Assembly: GCA_001777915.1 (NCBI GenBank)
Contig: MFFN01000006.1
Location: 211,001-275,000, forward strand
DNA length: 64,000 nt
Reading direction: 5' to 3'
DNA from: Candidatus Edwardsbacteria bacterium RifOxyA12_full_54_48
GTDB taxonomy: Bacteria > Edwardsbacteria > AC1 > EtOH8
Shown: positions 50,701 to 59,084 of the stretch, one piece after another
Layout: every line of letters begins with the position of its first letter
Position numbering within the stretch: the stretch's first letter is position 1
Made by a program: the position numbers and the translations under genes
The notes under the pieces: model-generated
Databases searched by the model: none
The model's input: only the letters and a program-made list of their open reading frames with translations
What the model was told of the DNA's origin: nothing

Positions 50701-51318
50701 TTACCCCAGATGGATGGCCTTCAGTATCACCCCCAGCGAGTCGGGATCCGGCAGCAGCAGGAAATATCCGTGCAGCACGGCGTTCTTTTCCACAAAACGG
50801 AATTCGGTCTCGATGCACACCACCAGGTCCTTGTCGTTGCCGAAATCCAGCGACACCGCGTCCAGCACCGCCGAGGCCATGTCCACCGTCATGCTGGGCA
50901 CCGAGGGGACCATCACCAGGCCCAGCAGGTCGCCCAGGGCGTTCATGTAGGCGCAGGTCAGGACGTTGGACACCTCCTTGAGGGCCGATTCCTCCAGCTC
51001 CCCGATCCCGGTGGTGCTGCCCACCGGCTTTCTCAGCAGGCAGTCGGTCAGGTGCCAGGCCGCCTCCTGGGGGAACATCAGCAGGGTTCGGCCGGTCATG
51101 TCGCCCAGGAAATAGATCAGCACCCCGGCCACCACCTCGTTGGGCTTGGCGGCCATATTGAAGATCTCCTCGATGGGGTTGATCCTGATCACCGGAACAT
51201 TGACCAGCACCTTCTCGTTGGTCAGCTCCGACAGGGCGGTGGCCGCATGGCAGGCCCCGATATTGGCCACCTCCTTCAGGGCGTCCAGTTGTATCGCTCC
51301 CAGTTCGTTAAGTTCCAT
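50701..51318 (-). CDS. cheC: CheC-type CheY-P phosphatase
   Basis: 205 residues with both CheC active sites intact. Each fits D/S-x3-E-x2-N-x22-P: the first is DALKEVAN with Pro 23 residues on, the second SALKEVSN with Pro 23 residues on. GVLIYFLGDMTGRTLLMFP lies between. CheC removes phosphate from CheY and is stimulated by CheD, which is encoded at 39108. No CheZ is seen, so CheC is the likely signal terminator. The gene directly follows cheA. Confidence 0.93.
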   Translation of the reverse strand: MELNELGAIQLDALKEVANIGACHAATALSELTNEKVLVNVPVIRINPIEEIFNMAAKPNEVVAGVLIYFLGDMTGRTLLMFPQEAAWHLTDCLLRKPVGSTTGIGELEESALKEVSNVLTCAYMNALGDLLGLVMVPSVPSMTVDMASAVLDAVSLDFGNDKDLVVCIETEFRFVEKNAVLHGYFLLLPDPDSLGVILKAIHLG

Positions 51319-51363
51319 CTTTCTACCCTCTCTATATCGCCGATGTATTGATTGTCTTTTTTA

Positions 51364-53301
51364 TCAGACCGCTATATTGTTGAGATCCAGGATCAGCATG
51401 GGGCGGCCCTCCCGTCCGATGGTGGCCCCGCTGAAGGTTTTGATCCCTTTGACGAAACGGGACAGCGGCTTGACCACGATCTCCTGCTGGCCGATCATGG
51501 AGTCGAACAGCAGCGCCAGCTCCGCCCCCTGGCGATCCACGATCAGGGCCGGCCCTTCGCCGATGCCGGTCTCCGGAGAAAGCCCGATGACGCTGGCCAG
51601 CCGCACCACCGGGATCACCCGGTTCCGGAACTGCAGCAGCCTCTTGCCATGCAGTGTTTTCAGGGCCTTCTGCTTGATATTGGTGATCTCCTTGACCTGG
51701 GTTATGGGGACCGCGTAGGTCTGGTCATCGGCCGAGATCAGCAGGGTCCGGATGATGGCCAGGCTCAACGGGACCGTGATGGTAAAAACCGATCCCTGGC
51801 CGGGCCGGCTGTCCATGGCGAAGCTGCCGCCCATCTCCTCGATCCGGCGCTTGACCACATCCAGCCCCACCCCTCGCCCCGACAGCTCGCTGACCTTGTC
51901 GGCGGTGGAAAATCCCGGCAGCAACAGGTATTCATACAACTGCTGGTCGGCCAATTCCGCGGCTTGGATCGCCGTCAGGTGCCCGTTGTCTATCACCTTG
52001 CGGCGGATCCGTTCCAGATCAAAGCCCTGGCCGTCGTCGACCACCTTGATCAGGACCTGGTCCTTCTGTTTCAGGGCGGTCAGGGTTATCGAGCCCAGCT
52101 GCGACTTGCCGGCCTGCTTCCGCTGGTGCGGCAGCTCGATGCCGTGGTCCACCGCGTTTCTCAGCAGGTGGATCACCGGCTCGGAAAGCATCTGCAGGAT
52201 GGCGCGGTCCATCTCCAGCTCCCGGCCCTGCACCGTGAAATCGATCTCCTTGCCCAGCCCCTTGGCGGCATCCCGCACCACCCGGGGAAAACGGTCCAGC
52301 ACCTCGGACATCGGCACCAATCGGGCGGTCAGCACCTCCTGCTGAAGGTCGGAGGCTATCTGGGCGATCTTGTCCACCCCGTCCTGAATGGCCGGATCTC
52401 CGTTCTGAACGGCCAGCTGTTTCAACCTCTCGCGCCACACCACCAGCTCGCCCACCAGGTTCATCAGGCTGTCGAGCCGGGCCACGCTGACCTTGACGTC
52501 CTTGGCCTTCTCCTGGGCCAGCTGGACGAAAGCTCCGATGGTTTTTCTCTCCAGCGCTTCCTCGGCGCTCTCCTCCCGCACTTCCTCGATCTGGATGTCC
52601 TCGACATCGGCGCAGGTGACATCGTTCTTCAACTCCTCCTGGTCCTCCTGGTCGGTAACCAGGAAGATGGTGAAGCCCCGGTCGAATTTCTCCGATTCCA
52701 GGTCATGCCTCTCCGGCACGGTATAGGCCACCCGGCCGATCCTCTCCAGGGTATGCAGTATCAAAAAGGCCCGGGCCGATTTGAGGGAGACATCCTGCTC
52801 CAGCAATATCCGGATCTTGAAGACATGGGAATTGTCGGTTTTAAGGGGATTGATCCTCTTAAAATCGCTGCCCCCGTTGGAGGCTACCTTGGCCGGGGCC
52901 GCCTCAGGGGTCACGGCGGTCAAACCCACAATCTGACCCACCAGCTCCCGGCATCGCTGGGTGAGGCTCTGGTCCGGCTGTTTCCCGGCCGCCACCAATC
53001 CCACCGCTTCCTCCAGAAAATCCAATACCGAAAAGATCAGATCTATCTCCTCGGAAGCGGCCGCCGTCTGACGGCGGCGCATCTTGTCCAGCAGATCCTC
53101 GCCCTTGTGGGTAAGATCGGCGATGAAATCCAGTCCGATGGAGGCCGCCATGCCCTTGATGGTGTGCATGGAACGGAAGATCTCGTCCAGCTGGGAGCTC
53201 TCGTCGGGCTTCTTCTCCAGGGACAATAGCGCCTGGTTCAGGCTGACCAGGTGCTCCCTGGTCTCCGCCACGAACAGATTTATGTATTTTGCGGTATCCA
53301 T
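51364..53301 (-). CDS. cheA: CheA sensor histidine kinase
   Basis: 645 residues with all five domains. P1/HPt has phosphorylated H46 (SMHTIKGMA). P2-like (about 155-235) contains FKIRILLEQDVSLKSARAF. P3 dimerisation lies at about 270-335. The P4 ATPase has N-box HLLRNAVDHGIELPH, G1 DDGQGFD and G2 GRGVGLDVVKRR. The C-terminal P5 CheW-like domain has TYAVPITQVKEI and RVIPVVRLASVIGL. It phosphorylates CheY (53377) and CheB (37221) under receptor control. Length and motifs are normal, so it should be active. Confidence 0.96.
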   Translation of the reverse strand: MDTAKYINLFVAETREHLVSLNQALLSLEKKPDESSQLDEIFRSMHTIKGMAASIGLDFIADLTHKGEDLLDKMRRRQTAAASEEIDLIFSVLDFLEEAVGLVAAGKQPDQSLTQRCRELVGQIVGLTAVTPEAAPAKVASNGGSDFKRINPLKTDNSHVFKIRILLEQDVSLKSARAFLILHTLERIGRVAYTVPERHDLESEKFDRGFTIFLVTDQEDQEELKNDVTCADVEDIQIEEVREESAEEALERKTIGAFVQLAQEKAKDVKVSVARLDSLMNLVGELVVWRERLKQLAVQNGDPAIQDGVDKIAQIASDLQQEVLTARLVPMSEVLDRFPRVVRDAAKGLGKEIDFTVQGRELEMDRAILQMLSEPVIHLLRNAVDHGIELPHQRKQAGKSQLGSITLTALKQKDQVLIKVVDDGQGFDLERIRRKVIDNGHLTAIQAAELADQQLYEYLLLPGFSTADKVSELSGRGVGLDVVKRRIEEMGGSFAMDSRPGQGSVFTITVPLSLAIIRTLLISADDQTYAVPITQVKEITNIKQKALKTLHGKRLLQFRNRVIPVVRLASVIGLSPETGIGEGPALIVDRQGAELALLFDSMIGQQEIVVKPLSRFVKGIKTFSGATIGREGRPMLILDLNNIAV

Positions 53302-53376
53302 GGAATACCCCTATTCCCGGTCCTTCGCTAGCAACGAAACCTCCGGGATATCAGGTTATCCTGATGCTCGAAGCGG

Positions 53377-53739
53377 TTATTTCAGCGCCCGCTGGGCCGC
53401 TTCCAGTACCCGCGAGGGCTGGAAGGGTTTGACCACGAAATCCCTGGCCCCGGCCTGGATGGCTTCCACCACCAAAGCCTGCTGGCCCATGGCGCTGCAC
53501 ATCAGGATCCGGGCGTTGGGATCTATCTGCATGATGGCCTTGACCGCCTCGATGCCGCCCATGTCGGGCATGATGATATCCATGATCACCAGGTCTGGCT
53601 TCAGCTTCTGGTATTGATCCACCGCCTCGGCGCCGGTGGCGCCTTCGCCGCAGACCTCGAACTCTCCCTTTTTCAGGATGTCCGAGATCATGGTCCTCAT
53701 GAAGATGGCATCGTCCACCACTAATACCTTGCGACTCAT
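53377..53739 (-). CDS. cheY: CheY response regulator
   Basis: 120 residues, a lone receiver domain: acidic pair D9/D10 (LVVDDAIFMR), phospho-acceptor D54 (VIMDIIMPDMGG), the switch Thr/Ser region as ILMCSAMGQ, and the K of VVKPFQPSR. No output domain, so it acts by protein contact, here perhaps on the MglA/TPR machinery rather than a flagellar motor, since no flagellar genes are in view (inference). Its ATG overlaps the cheW stop (ATGA). Confidence 0.94.
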   Translation of the reverse strand: MSRKVLVVDDAIFMRTMISDILKKGEFEVCGEGATGAEAVDQYQKLKPDLVIMDIIMPDMGGIEAVKAIMQIDPNARILMCSAMGQQALVVEAIQAGARDFVVKPFQPSRVLEAAQRALK

Positions 53740-54185
53740 TTAACCTCCTCCAAAGATAATATTTTATCCAAGTTAAGTATTATTATTTTTTCCCGGTTGA
53801 TCTCTATCACCTTGTCGTAGAATCGCCCGTTGGCGGCTTTTTTGATGCTGTCGGGAACATCCTTCGGCACAGCCTTGATGGTCTCCACGCTGTCCACCCG
53901 ATCCACTATCAGCCCGGCCGTCTCCTGGTTATAATCCACGATGATTATAACCACATCGGGTCCGAGCCGGCTGTTTTCCACCAGATGCAGCCTTCTCCGC
54001 AGGTCGACAATGGTGGTTATCTCGCCCCTCAGATTGATAAGCCCGGCGAGATACTCCGGAGCCAGGGGCACCGGGACAATATCCTGCATTTCCTCGATGC
54101 TTTTAACCTGATCGGTGTAAAGTGCAAACTTTTCTTTACCCAGGTTGAATATTACAATTTCCCGGGATGCAATTTTTTCCGTCAT
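53736..54185 (-). CDS. cheW: CheW coupling protein, first gene of the chemosensory cluster
   Basis: 149 residues with the standard CheW pattern: IVIFNLGKEKFALYTDQVKS, VPLAPEYLAGLINLRGEITT, IVDLRRRLHL, GLIVDRVDSVETI and INREKIIILNLDKIL. The receptor- and kinase-binding NLRGEI segment is intact, so this is the most canonical of the three CheW homologues here. It opens a co-directional series of about 25 genes. AGGAT lies ten bases before the ATG. Confidence 0.94.
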   Translation of the reverse strand: MTEKIASREIVIFNLGKEKFALYTDQVKSIEEMQDIVPVPLAPEYLAGLINLRGEITTIVDLRRRLHLVENSRLGPDVVIIIVDYNQETAGLIVDRVDSVETIKAVPKDVPDSIKKAANGRFYDKVIEINREKIIILNLDKILSLEEVK

Positions 54186-54220
54186 AGAACGGTTATCCTA
54201 TTAAATATATAATACTTAAC

Positions 54221-54249
54221 AGTTTATAACTTTTTTTACCATAAGTCAA
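54221..54249 (-). promoter_or_regulatory. Promoter candidate for the chemosensory cluster
   Basis: On the minus strand TTGACT (54244-54249) and TAAACT (54221-54226) are separated by 17 bases in an AT-rich region, about 36 bases upstream of the cheW ATG. The -35 box is near consensus and the -10 is weak; TATAAA with 15-base spacing overlaps it. Confidence 0.4.
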
Positions 54250-54290
54250 TAAAAAAATACCGGAAATTTCATCTTTAAGCCAAATAGCAA

Positions 54291-54316
54291 AAGGGACGGC
54301 AAATATGCCGTCCCTT
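54291..54316 (-). terminator. Rho-independent terminator
   Basis: A perfect 11-bp stem: AAGGGACGGCA, loop TATT, TGCCGTCCCTT, followed on the minus strand by a short T run (TTTTGC). It lies 17 bases past the stop of the sorting-domain remnant and serves transcripts from the exporter operon upstream. Confidence 0.8.
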
Positions 54317-54332
54317 AACAGAAAAAATTTGA

Positions 54333-54413
54333 TTATTCAATCACTACTCTCTTCTTGGTAGCCTTGAAATCACCGGTTTCAAAACGTTAGATATAAATTC
54401 CGCTTAGTGCATT
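54333..54413 (-). pseudogene. Remnant of a FlgD-like (type IX-style) sorting domain
   Basis: Read on the minus strand from 54413: NALSGIYI, stop, RFETGDFKATKKRVVIE, stop. This is the typical end of the sorting domain, compare NGVYFYKL .. EFNATKKMMVLR in the M6 protease. One in-frame TAA interrupts it and everything upstream is lost, replaced by the palindrome at 54413-54446 and the permease gene. A terminator sits just past the tail, as for the M6 gene. It is probably the 3' end of a deleted secreted-protein gene. Confidence 0.75.
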
Positions 54414-54446
54414 TAATAACCCAGACCTTAAGGTCTGGGTTATTAA
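54413..54446. repeat. 34-bp perfect palindrome (possible terminator)
   Basis: TTAATAACCCAGACCTT is followed directly by its exact reverse complement. It begins eight bases after the stop of the permease gene at 54454. On RNA it would fold into a long hairpin with A/U ends, so it may work as a terminator on either strand, or mark a rearrangement joint with the adjoining remnant. Confidence 0.8.
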
Positions 54447-54453
54447 TATTGTC

Positions 54454-55692
54454 TCACTCGTATCTTAATGCCTCTATCGGATCCAACTCGGCCGCCCGTT
54501 GGGCCGGATACCAGCCGAAGAATATGCCCACCGCAGCCGAGAAGCCGAAGCCCAGCAGCACCGACCACCAGCTGACCGAAGCCGGCAGTTTTATCACCAG
54601 AGAGACCAACCAGGCCAGAATGAATCCCAGGATCATCCCGGTCACTCCGCCTACCAGCGACAGAGTCACCGCTTCGATGATGAACTGCTGCATGATGTCC
54701 TTCTTGCGGGCCCCGATGGCCTTGCGGATTCCGATCTCCTTGATCCGCTCGTTGACCGACACCAGCATGATGTTCATGATCCCGATGCCGCCCACCAGCA
54801 GCGACAACAGCGTGACGCCGATCATCAGGCCGAACACACCGGCGGTGATCTTCTTGAAGATCCCCATTATCTGGTCGGCGGTGACAATGCCGAAATCATC
54901 CGGTTTGGAGGGCGGCACCTTGCGCCGGCGGCGCAGCAGCTCGGTGACCTCATCCTTGGCCTGTTCGATATGAGCCACGTCAAGCGGCTGGACAGCTATA
55001 GTGACCGACCCGCCCCGGCCCCGGTTGCGGATCTGTCCGGTGAATATCTTCTGGTAGGTGGAGATGGGAATGATCAGCATATTATCCTGATCATTGCCCA
55101 GGAATGATCCCTTTTTCCCCAGCAGGGCTATCACCTCGAACCGGTTGCCGTTGATGATAATCTCCTTGCCCAGAGGGTCCTGCTGGCCGAAAAGCTTTTC
55201 CACCACTGTCGATCCCAGCATGGCCACCTTGCGGCTGTGGGTCATGTCCACGTTGGACATGGCCCGGCCGTCGATGATCTCATAATCGGCGATGAACTGG
55301 AATTCCGGCGTGGTGCCGTGCACCTCGGTGCCCAGCACCTCCTGCTTGCCGTATTTGACGCTGGCCATGTTGTCCAGCATGGGAGCCACCCGTAGCACCG
55401 AGGGACAATTGTCCCTGACGGCGTAGGCGTCATCGATGGTCAGGTTCTTGCGGCCCCTGGTATTCAGCCAGTCGTCATGGCTCATCACCAGACCCTGCTT
55501 TTGAACGTATAACGTAGTGGTGCCCAGGGAGGAAAGCTGCTTGGCGATCATCTTATTGAAGCCGTCGATCAAAGCCAGCATACCGATCACCGTCAGCACT
55601 CCGATCATGATGCCTAAGGTGGTCAGCCCGGAGCGGAGCTTGTGGGCCCAGATGGCGTCAAAAGCCAGCCTGACCGCTTCCCAAATATTCAT
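54454..55692 (-). CDS. MacB/FtsX-type ABC transporter permease
   Basis: 412 residues. One N-terminal transmembrane helix (LRSGLTTLGIMIGVLTVIGM), a large periplasmic MacB_PCD-type domain (about 45-265) and three C-terminal helices (VFGLMIGVTLLSLLVGGIGI, VTGMILGFILAWLVSLVIKL, VSWWSVLLGFGFSAAVGIFF) with the MLVSVNERIKEIGIRKAIGA signature. Unlike E. coli MacB, the ATPase is encoded separately. These mechanotransmission pumps push periplasmic substrates (macrolides, peptides, siderophores) out through a TolC channel. Last gene of the exporter operon, four bases after the ATPase. Confidence 0.94.
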   Translation of the reverse strand: MNIWEAVRLAFDAIWAHKLRSGLTTLGIMIGVLTVIGMLALIDGFNKMIAKQLSSLGTTTLYVQKQGLVMSHDDWLNTRGRKNLTIDDAYAVRDNCPSVLRVAPMLDNMASVKYGKQEVLGTEVHGTTPEFQFIADYEIIDGRAMSNVDMTHSRKVAMLGSTVVEKLFGQQDPLGKEIIINGNRFEVIALLGKKGSFLGNDQDNMLIIPISTYQKIFTGQIRNRGRGGSVTIAVQPLDVAHIEQAKDEVTELLRRRRKVPPSKPDDFGIVTADQIMGIFKKITAGVFGLMIGVTLLSLLVGGIGIMNIMLVSVNERIKEIGIRKAIGARKKDIMQQFIIEAVTLSLVGGVTGMILGFILAWLVSLVIKLPASVSWWSVLLGFGFSAAVGIFFGWYPAQRAAELDPIEALRYE

Positions 55693-55696
55693 GGCC

Positions 55697-56380
55697 TTAC
55701 CCTTTCCTTATGATTTGATCGGAGACGATCTCTCCATCCAGTATCCGAACCGCCCGGTGGGCATGTTCTCCCACTTTTTGGTCGTGGGTCACCAGGATCA
55801 CCGTCTTGCCTTCTTTATGCAGCCGGTCGAACAGAGCCATGATCTCCACCCCGGTCTTGCTGTCCAGATTTCCGGTGGGTTCATCGGCCAACAGGATCGA
55901 GGGATCATTGACCAGGGCCCGGGCGATGGAAACCCTCTGTCTCTCGCCACCCGACATCTCGGTAGGCTTGTGATGAACCCGGTGGGCCAGCCCCACCGAT
56001 TCCAGCGAAGCCATGGCTTTAGCCCTTCTGATCCCGGAATCGACCCCGGCATACTGCATGGGCAATTCCACATTATGCAGGGCCGAAGAGCGAGGCAGCA
56101 GATTGAAGGTCTGGAAGACGAACCCTATCTTCTTGTTTCTCACCGCCGCCAGCTGGTCGTCATCCATCTCCGATACCAATAATCCGTCCAGATGATAGCT
56201 TCCGGTGGTGGGGGTATCCAGGCATCCCACCAGGTTCATCAAGGTGGATTTGCCGGAGCCCGAGGGACCCATGATGGATACGTACTCTCCAGCCGCGACG
56301 TTCAACGAAACTTTTTTTAAGGCCTCCACCTTGACGCCATCCATCTTATATACCTTGGAAAGATTTTCCATTTTTATCAT
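55697..56380 (-). CDS. ABC transporter ATP-binding protein (MacB/LolD type)
   Basis: 227 residues. Walker [11 protein letters not shown]-loop region [16 protein letters not shown], signature [15 protein letters not shown], Walker [15 protein letters not shown] and the switch VTHDQ. NLDS after Walker B is typical of the LolD/MacB subfamily. It powers the FtsX-type permease encoded next. The gene follows the adaptor gene by ten bases in the TetR-controlled operon. Confidence 0.95.
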   Translation of the reverse strand: MIKMENLSKVYKMDGVKVEALKKVSLNVAAGEYVSIMGPSGSGKSTLMNLVGCLDTPTTGSYHLDGLLVSEMDDDQLAAVRNKKIGFVFQTFNLLPRSSALHNVELPMQYAGVDSGIRRAKAMASLESVGLAHRVHHKPTEMSGGERQRVSIARALVNDPSILLADEPTGNLDSKTGVEIMALFDRLHKEGKTVILVTHDQKVGEHAHRAVRILDGEIVSDQIIRKG

Positions 56381-56390
56381 GGCTTACAAC

Positions 56391-57653
56391 CTACTTTCCC
56401 CGGCTGCCCTGTTTCCCGGCAGCCTGATCTTTGGTCACTTTGACCTTATCGTGGTGCTTCAGGTTCCGCAGCACGCTGAACGGCCCCTTGATCACCTCCT
56501 GGCCGTCCGATAATCCGGAAAGCACTTCAATGTTTTCCTGGTCGGAGATACCGGTGGTGACCGGAATGATCACCGCCTTCCCTTTCTCCACGACATAGAC
56601 CACCTCCTGCTCCTTCTCCTTGGCCTTCTTGCCGTCGCTTGTCTTTTCCCCGGCCAGGGCTCCGCCCTTCTCTTTGCCTTTCTTGCGTTCAGCCGCTTTT
56701 CGCTCGGAATCAACCTTGCGCATAACCACCGACTGGATGGGGATCAGAATAATATCCTTTTTATTGGACGTGGTGATATCAACGTTGGCAGACATTCCGG
56801 ATTTCAGGTCATCCGATCTATCGATGAATCTTACTTTCACAGTGTAATTCACCGAAGCATTGCTGGAGCTTGAGATGACCGAGCTGATGGCGGCATTCCC
56901 CACCTCGGAGACCTCTCCCTTGAATGTTTTGCCGATGATGGCGTCCACCTCGATCTCGGCCGGCTGGCCTATTTTGATATCCTTTACATCGCTCTCGTCC
57001 ACCTGGGATTCCACCTCCATCTGGGACATGTCGGCCACTACCATGATCACCGATCCGGCGTTGTTCATGGTCCCGGTGACCACCACTTCGCCCACCTCCA
57101 CATTCAGCTGGACCACCGTGCCGTTGATGGGCGAGGTGATGGTGGTCTTGCTGTAGGTGTCCTGGGCCTGCTCCAGCGAGGCTTCGGCTTGGGTCAGGCG
57201 GGCCCGGTCCAGATTGAATTGGGTGGTAGTGGCCTCATTTTCCTCCTGGGATATCAGTCCGGCGGCAAACAGCTCCTGCTTGCGTTTATAGATAAGTTCG
57301 GTCTGGGCCAGGTTGGCTTTGGCCAGCTCCAGGCTGGCCCGGGCCTGCTTGACCTGGGCGGCATAGCTGGTGGGGTCTATCTGCACCAGGATCTGGCCCT
57401 TTTTCACCAGGTCTCCCTCCTTCACCGGAAGGCGGCTGATCTTGCCCATCACGTAGGCCGATATCTGGACCTCGGTCTCGGCCTTGACGTTTCCCGGAGC
57501 CGAGACGATGGAGACTATCTCGCCCTTCTTGACCTGGGCGGATTGGACGGCCAGTTTCTTGGTGCCCTTTACTATATTGGAAACCACCAGGATCACCACC
57601 AACAGCGATGCCGCGGTTATTATCCATAATTTCTTGCTTTTGAAGTTGATCAT
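56391..57653 (-). CDS. MacA/HlyD-type periplasmic adaptor protein
   Basis: 420 residues. An N-terminal transmembrane anchor (LWIITAASLLVVILVVSNIV), a lipoyl-like half-motif (SAPGNVKAETEVQISAYVMG), a long alpha-hairpin (about 90-165, ARASLELAKANLAQTELIYK), the second lipoyl half (SPINGTVVQLNVEVGEVVVT) and beta-barrel/membrane-proximal domains. A Lys/Glu-rich insert near 320-360 (KAAERKKGKEKGGALAGE) is unusual for MacA. It bridges the inner-membrane ABC pump and the TolC-like channel. Confidence 0.93.
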   Translation of the reverse strand: MINFKSKKLWIITAASLLVVILVVSNIVKGTKKLAVQSAQVKKGEIVSIVSAPGNVKAETEVQISAYVMGKISRLPVKEGDLVKKGQILVQIDPTSYAAQVKQARASLELAKANLAQTELIYKRKQELFAAGLISQEENEATTTQFNLDRARLTQAEASLEQAQDTYSKTTITSPINGTVVQLNVEVGEVVVTGTMNNAGSVIMVVADMSQMEVESQVDESDVKDIKIGQPAEIEVDAIIGKTFKGEVSEVGNAAISSVISSSSNASVNYTVKVRFIDRSDDLKSGMSANVDITTSNKKDIILIPIQSVVMRKVDSERKAAERKKGKEKGGALAGEKTSDGKKAKEKEQEVVYVVEKGKAVIIPVTTGISDQENIEVLSGLSDGQEVIKGPFSVLRNLKHHDKVKVTKDQAAGKQGSRGK

Positions 57654-57713
57654 CGGGCTTTCTCCATTTGTATGTTCTGATTTTCGATTTTATATTTCCG
57701 TAAGCAGGATAGA

Positions 57714-59015
57714 TCACCACTTGCCCAGGGCTTTGGCGGTTCTGGCCTCCGCCAGATAATATTCGCACAGGGCATTGGTGGCCTGCTGTTGGGACTGGTT
57801 GTAGGTAAGCTGGCTGGTCAACAGGTCCAGCACCGAAGCCGAGCCCAGTTTGTATTTTTCGTTGGTCAGTCGGTAATCCTCGCTGGCCTGCTGCAACAGG
57901 TCCCCCACCAGCGCTACCGCCTCCTTGGCGGTCTTCAGGCCGATCTGCGCCTGTTTAAGTTCGGAATAGACCGATTGCCGGGCCGATATCATGTCGGCCT
58001 CGGCCGCCCTGGCTTGGGCCCTGGCCTGCCTGATCCTGGCCATCGAGGCTGTGCCGTCAAAAATATTCCAACTGAGGGCCAGACTGGCGCTCCAGTAATC
58101 ATGGGCGTTCCAGCTGTCGTTGCTGGCAAATTGCATACTATCGGAATATCCGTAGCTATATGAAAAAGACAGGTATGGAAGCTTGCTAAGATATGCCGAC
58201 CAGGCAGAGGATTTCTTGGCTTGGTGGTTTTTCTGGGCCGACAGATAGCCGGGGTTGCTTTCGATGGTCTTGTCATCCAGGGATTCTATGGTGTATGCCT
58301 GCTGGGCAGTGTCCGGGAATGCCACTTCCGAGCCAACCCGCACTTCTCCGGCCAGGCCCAGAATGTTGGCTATTGCCTGCCGGCCTGTCAGCTGGGCGCT
58401 CTGGGCATTCAGCAAATCTATCTTGCTCTGCATCAGGCGCACCTGTATCTTCAGCATGTCGGCCTGGCTTATGGATCCCAACTGGTACATCAGTTTGGCC
58501 TGCTTGGACTGCTCCTCGCTCTGCTTGACCGAGGCCTGGGCCACCTCCATGGCCTTCTGCAGTTTCACCAGATTGTAGTAGGCCGCTTTGACATTATAGA
58601 CCAGCGAGGCCACCGATTGCTGATATCCGGATTTGGCAGCCTGCCGAGACCGGTACGATCCCAGGATATCCGCCCACTGGGAGAGATTCACCACGCTCTG
58701 GCTGGCGGACAATGAGGTCCGGTAACTTTCGTTTTTTCCCCCTTCTACGACATTATAGAAGGCATCGTAAGTTGTGGCCGGGCCGCTCTGCCCGTAGCTG
58801 GAGGAGGCGTTTATGTGCGGCAGGATGCCCGACACCGAGGTCTGCAGCCCGGCCCCGGCAATGGTCAGGTTGCTTTGGGCCCGCACCATATCCGGGCTCT
58901 GTTTAAGGGCCATCTCCACGCATTGTTCGACAGTCAATAGTTGATCGGCCGGTTGGGCGGTTATCATCGATGCCGGCACCCAGGAAAGCATCAATATCAG
59001 GAACAGGTTTTTCAT
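57714..59015 (-). CDS. TolC-family outer membrane efflux protein
   Basis: 433 residues with a signal peptide (MKNLFLILMLSWVPASMITA). Two OEP repeats: an N-terminal half starting LTVEQCVEMALKQSPDMVRA and a second half ending SVLDLLTSQLTYNQSQQQAT, with long Ala/Gln-rich coiled-coil helices between. It forms the outer membrane duct of the tripartite exporter. First structural gene after tetR (69-base gap, no terminator seen), so probably co-transcribed. Confidence 0.93.
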   Translation of the reverse strand: MKNLFLILMLSWVPASMITAQPADQLLTVEQCVEMALKQSPDMVRAQSNLTIAGAGLQTSVSGILPHINASSSYGQSGPATTYDAFYNVVEGGKNESYRTSLSASQSVVNLSQWADILGSYRSRQAAKSGYQQSVASLVYNVKAAYYNLVKLQKAMEVAQASVKQSEEQSKQAKLMYQLGSISQADMLKIQVRLMQSKIDLLNAQSAQLTGRQAIANILGLAGEVRVGSEVAFPDTAQQAYTIESLDDKTIESNPGYLSAQKNHQAKKSSAWSAYLSKLPYLSFSYSYGYSDSMQFASNDSWNAHDYWSASLALSWNIFDGTASMARIRQARAQARAAEADMISARQSVYSELKQAQIGLKTAKEAVALVGDLLQQASEDYRLTNEKYKLGSASVLDLLTSQLTYNQSQQQATNALCEYYLAEARTAKALGKW

Positions 59016-59084
59016 ACATCTGCCTTTGATCTTTATTGGTTTGATTATTGCTAAAAACTACGTTTTATTGAAAAATAAAGTTTC

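Noticed and set aside
51352..53229. Plus-strand open frame of 625 codons
   Set aside because: Antisense of cheA, which has all catalytic motifs on the minus strand.
54186..54330. Sigma-54 (-24/-12) promoter upstream of the chemosensory cluster
   Set aside because: No GG-N10-GC pattern at a sensible distance; a sigma-70-like TTGACT/TAAACT pair fits better.
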